Shown here piece by piece: positions 60,877 to 64,000 of a stretch of DNA of 64,000 nucleotides. The position numbers and the translations under genes were made by a program. Where the stretch lies: contig JAGYLH010000001.1 of the NCBI GenBank assembly GCA_018400955.1, positions 62,001 to 126,000 on the forward strand, read 5' to 3'. The notes beneath the pieces were generated by a model. That model searched no databases. It worked only from the letters and a program-made list of their open reading frames with translations, and was not told where the DNA came from. Position 1 is the stretch's first letter. Every line of letters starts with the position of its first letter. The DNA is from Bacteroidales bacterium (GTDB taxonomy: Bacteria; Bacteroidota; Bacteroidia; Bacteroidales; F082).

Positions 60877-61850
60877 TCATTCTTTTATCCTTACAGGATA
60901 GATCACTTCGGTAATCCAATTATCAGAGGGCTCGTCATCAAAACGGCCTTTGTGATAAACTTCAAAAGAGATTCCTTCGAGGGGAATCTGAAATTCTGCT
61001 GCATATAACTTGAGTTCATCATGAGCTTGCTTTACGGATGCAGAATGTCCGTAATGTGTTGCCATAATGGCATTTCCGCCAGAATATTCATAAAGCAGGA
61101 AACGCCCGCTTTCGCGTAACTCCCTGTCCCAAACCGGCAAGCACACCTTGAATTTCAGTATGGTTTTGTCATCAAAATCTATGAAAACGGCGAATGGTTT
61201 ACCGGCAATATCCAATCCTGTTAATTGCGCATGTGCCAACAAAAGGGAATGATTTGTCTGGATTATACTATCATAATTGTTTTGAAATCCTGAATCAACA
61301 ACACAAACAGCTGATATCGGATCCATTACTACTTCCATGATTTCGTATGACGGTGGTTTTTCCTCGGCAATTTGCTGTAGATTACCCAAGCCTTTTGCAG
61401 CACCCCTTTAATAAAACCAGGAATAAATATTCCTGCAATGCGTCAAGTGGGTAGCCCAATTTATCAAGTAATGGTCAGCTAACATTTACGCCATTCTGAT
61501 TTTCTACAAATCGCCACTCATCATGAATCATATCGCCTCCATTGAAACCAATCCGGTTCAGGATGTATAGTAGGTCGGCTTTCAACAATGGCCAAACTGC
61601 AATCACCGAGCTGAACTCTTCCCGATTGATGTTTAGCACTATTACCAAGGCTGCCTTCAAAACGGGAAATTATTTCCGGGTCTTCAGCTTCAAGGACTCC
61701 AAACGAGTGCGGTTTGTCAAGATATTCACTTGCCTGAAGGCCAGCTTAGGCTCGGCATGGATCTGTTACTTTCGGAAACTTTTACCGAGCTTGGCAAAAA
61801 GGCAGAGTATAGTCAACACAGGCGGCCATGATTATGATCACAATTCGACA
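60877..61850 (-). pseudogene. SRPBCC/GyrI-like protein, 5' half frameshifted
   Basis: The 3' part (60877-61389) is a clean frame of 170 codons containing a GyrI-like/AraC effector-binding domain: KPPSYEIMEVVMDPISAVCVVDSG, a central beta sheet, and the end WITEVIYPVRIKE. Upstream pieces continue the same protein in other frames: LGYPLDAL, FIKG, GGDMIHDEWRFVENQNGVNVS, DCSLAIVESRP and EDPEIISRFEG. These fit the SRPBCC domain that often precedes GyrI in Bacteroidota proteins of about 330 residues. At least three indels are needed. Likely a small-ligand-binding protein. The 5' limit is approximate. Confidence 0.65.
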
Positions 61851-62096
61851 ACCTTTGTCATTCATATTGGGCTCCTTTTGGGAGGTGACTGTCCGTAAAG
61901 GAAACGAAAAAACGGCATAAAAGTTTCAAAAACAACGTTTATGCTGTAAAGAAGCATGCTGTTGTATTACCTGCTTAGGTTAAACCTGTAAGCGATGGCA
62001 GCTGTAAAAGCATTGAACGCACCGGTTGTTTTGTATTACATCCTTTGCCATCATTCTCAAATTCAAAATTAAAATTACTACTAACAAATTCAGCAT

Positions 62097-62510
62097 TCAA
62101 ATTACAGGCTCAATGGTAAAAGGGCTGAATCTAATTCCGGCACTTGAGTATAAAGCAAAATTCGCAGAAACTGCAAATTGTTCATCATTATTTTTAATTA
62201 CTCCAGGCCCAGCCAATAAAACATTGCCTTCTGGCTTTCTGGCAATATAAAAACCCGATAACAATTTAAATGTAAAAGAAAATTTTTTCGCTTGTAGGTA
62301 AATCTTAAAAGCCAATCATTGGAGCAAGCGTCATAAATGGTTTCACATCAACAATGGCTTGATCATATTCAGGAAAACTAAGCAAGTAATTTGATTTAAG
62401 GCTATCAACATCTATTGCATGGTAATGAGATTAATCAACCCTCCGAAACCAATGTTTTCTGTATAAAAATATGCCCCTTCGAGATCCCATATTCATTCCT
62501 GGATTTGCAT
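62097..62510 (-). pseudogene. Remnant of possible outer-membrane beta-barrel protein
   Basis: 62315-62097 on the minus strand reads KFSFTFKLLSGFYIARKPEGN to SSAGIRFSPFTIEPVI with alternating hydrophobic residues and a stop, like the last strands of a barrel. Pieces with FGTYANPGMNMGSRRGIFLY and DVKPFMTLAPMIGF occur just upstream in other frames. No family can be named. It is broken by at least two indels. Confidence 0.3.
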
Positions 62511-62721
62511 ATGTTCCAAATTTAAAATCGCTCTTCTTACGTCCAAAAACACTCATAGGATGGGAATAACGCCATTATGGCAACATAGCTAGGCCACTGT
62601 ATATCTATAATACTGTGAATAAACCATATTTGGCAAAAAGACACTTTGGAGGATAAAACATGATTAGAAAAAAGAGGAAAGAGTATTTCATAAATATAAT
62701 CAGTTGCTTTGACTATAGTTC

Positions 62722-63908
62722 TTACTGTACGATAATGGGTGTTAAAGTTCCGAAAAAAACAGCATAAAGTTTCTCCATGGCCAGGCTTACCGTCGCCAGC
62801 GGACAAGCCGGAGTTGATGCGCATACAACCTTCGCCTCCGTCCCAAACATCAAACCAGAGGCCAATCCAAGGCCTGCGTCTTCAATCATACATCGTTTCA
62901 GCTCAGCATCATCCATCCCATAAGCGCCGAAATCAAGCCAAACCATATATGTTGCTTCGGGTACATATACCCTTATTAGTGGTAGCTTTTCTGGCGAAGG
63001 AACCCAACTGCAAACTTTACATTATTATCCACATAATCAAGCATTTCCTTCGAGCCAGCTATGCCTTGCGAAAAAGCAGCATTGGAGGCCGTAATTCCGA
63101 AAAGGTTGCCATGTCCGACGTGTAATTTCTCATAAACATCAACCACTTTCTTCGCAACCCTTCATCCGATATAATCAGCGAAGAGTGGCAAGGCCAGCCA
63201 GGTTAAAGGTTTTTGCTGGGCGCATGTGCTGTTACTGTTTAGCGCAATTTCGGGAGATAAATCGGCGAAAACCTGATGTCTAAAACCTGGAAGGACCAGG
63301 TCTGCATGGATTTCATCTGATAGCACAAGCAGGTCGTGCTTCAGGCAGATTTTTGCAAGATGTTCAAGCTCATCCTGTTCCAAGCCTGGCCAACAAGTTG
63401 TGCGATTGCAGAGCAAAAGCAAACAGGCACTTTTTGCTTGCTTTTTCAAGAGTCGAAATCAATGGTATATGTTATTGTCTGATTTAACCAATTGATTGTA
63501 TATCAATACCCTGTCATGTTCTGTAGCTGCACCAAAAAAGGGGAAATAAACCGGTGGTTGTACAATTATTTCGTCTTTTGGCTGCGTCAATGCCAGCACA
63601 ACAAGGTTGAGCGCCGGAACAATACCTGGACTAAACACAATCCATTCTTTTTGAATGTGCCAATTATGGCGACGTTCAAACCACTCTATAATATACTGAT
63701 AATAGGCATCATCCCTGAAGGTGTAACCATAAATTGGATGTTTGGCCCTTTCAACAATGGCCTCTCGGATGAAATCAGGGGTTTCAAAATCCATATCGGC
63801 AACCCACATGGGCAACACCTCATCACTGTCGAAAAAAGTTTTTCGCAGGTCAAATTTCACACTGGAGGTTCCTTGCCTGTCTATCAGTTTATCAAAATCG
63901 TATGACAT
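62722..63908 (-). pseudogene. MalY/PatB-like cystathionine beta-lyase, frameshifted
   Basis: PLP-dependent aminotransferase-fold protein of the MalY/PatB group (C-S lyase). From the ATG at 63908, 149 codons read cleanly: FDKLIDRQGTSSVKFD, LPMWVADMDFETP, YGYTF, EWIVFSPGIVPALN. After 63460 the frame changes. 63449-63162 contains HDLLVLSDEIHADLVLPG, with the PLP Asp, and the Lys region APSK is seen one frame away near 63220. MVWLDFGAYGMDDAELKR and FGTE, followed by GCMRINSG in another frame, form the C-terminal part. At least four indels are needed. A complete family member would be about 390 residues. Confidence 0.8.
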
Positions 63909-64000
63909 AATTGACTATTATCTAAAAAAGCGGCAAGGTAGATAAATCTGTAAATACAGGCAGTAGTTTTTAAATTATTACACATTATTTCTCTACATCT

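Overview
The window looks like chromosomal DNA of a Bacteroidota bacterium, probably Bacteroidales-like or a relative; I cannot fix the genus. The indicators are the PorX regulator of type IX secretion, a protein with a type IX C-terminal sorting domain, the LpxC-FabZ fusion, the glycogen synthase-like/glucan phosphorylase fusion, and several start regions preceded by the Bacteroidota promoter core TAnnTTTG, in two cases with an upstream TTTG at 19-20 nt. No rRNA, tRNA or CRISPR array was found.

Layout. 1-5922: porX (cut by the window edge), an HD phosphohydrolase, then lpxD, lpxC-fabZ and lpxA of lipid A and fatty acid synthesis. 5979-8674: small membrane proteins, an AI-2E-type transporter and a YtxH/holin-like pair. 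8661-17998 (minus): a tightly packed run in the order secA, lipoprotein, patatin-like outer-membrane phospholipase, pyrH, a GT-C glycosyltransferase, frr. 18193-20459 (minus): aminotransferase, DUF1573 protein and a small unknown. 20616-24983: a large replicative DNA polymerase with its own N-terminal proofreading exonuclease. 25114-28673: two chain-length-determinant-like proteins and an O-antigen ligase-like protein. 28710-30858: an XRE/S24 regulator divergent from a Y-family polymerase. 30888-33278: two very small proteins and a ClC channel. 34243-43392 (minus): a glycogen/alpha-glucan cluster. 43715-48272: aconitase and two further genes with many reading-frame breaks. 48430-56028: arginine deiminase, an adenylate-cyclase-like protein with an HD hydrolase, a GT-C membrane protein and ligA.

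56029-60625 is the accessory part. A 51-bp tandem array (about 12 full units) carries a small REP-like hairpin in every unit and stops 6 bp from the end of a Y1 (HUH-type) transposase gene of the IS200/REP-associated kind. Scattered copies of the same hairpin, some inverted, lie on both sides. Just beyond, a 1.7-kb IS66-type element with clear terminal inverted repeats has split a gene for a secreted type IX cargo protein, and its transposase is itself broken.

60877-63908 holds an SRPBCC/GyrI-like gene, remnants of a possible outer-membrane protein and a MalY/PatB-like aminotransferase, all with frame breaks. Frame breaks are confined to about 45.3-48.3 kb, the IS66 element and the last 2.6 kb, while the rest reads cleanly. 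Local sequence error is therefore as likely as real gene decay for the housekeeping genes in those stretches.
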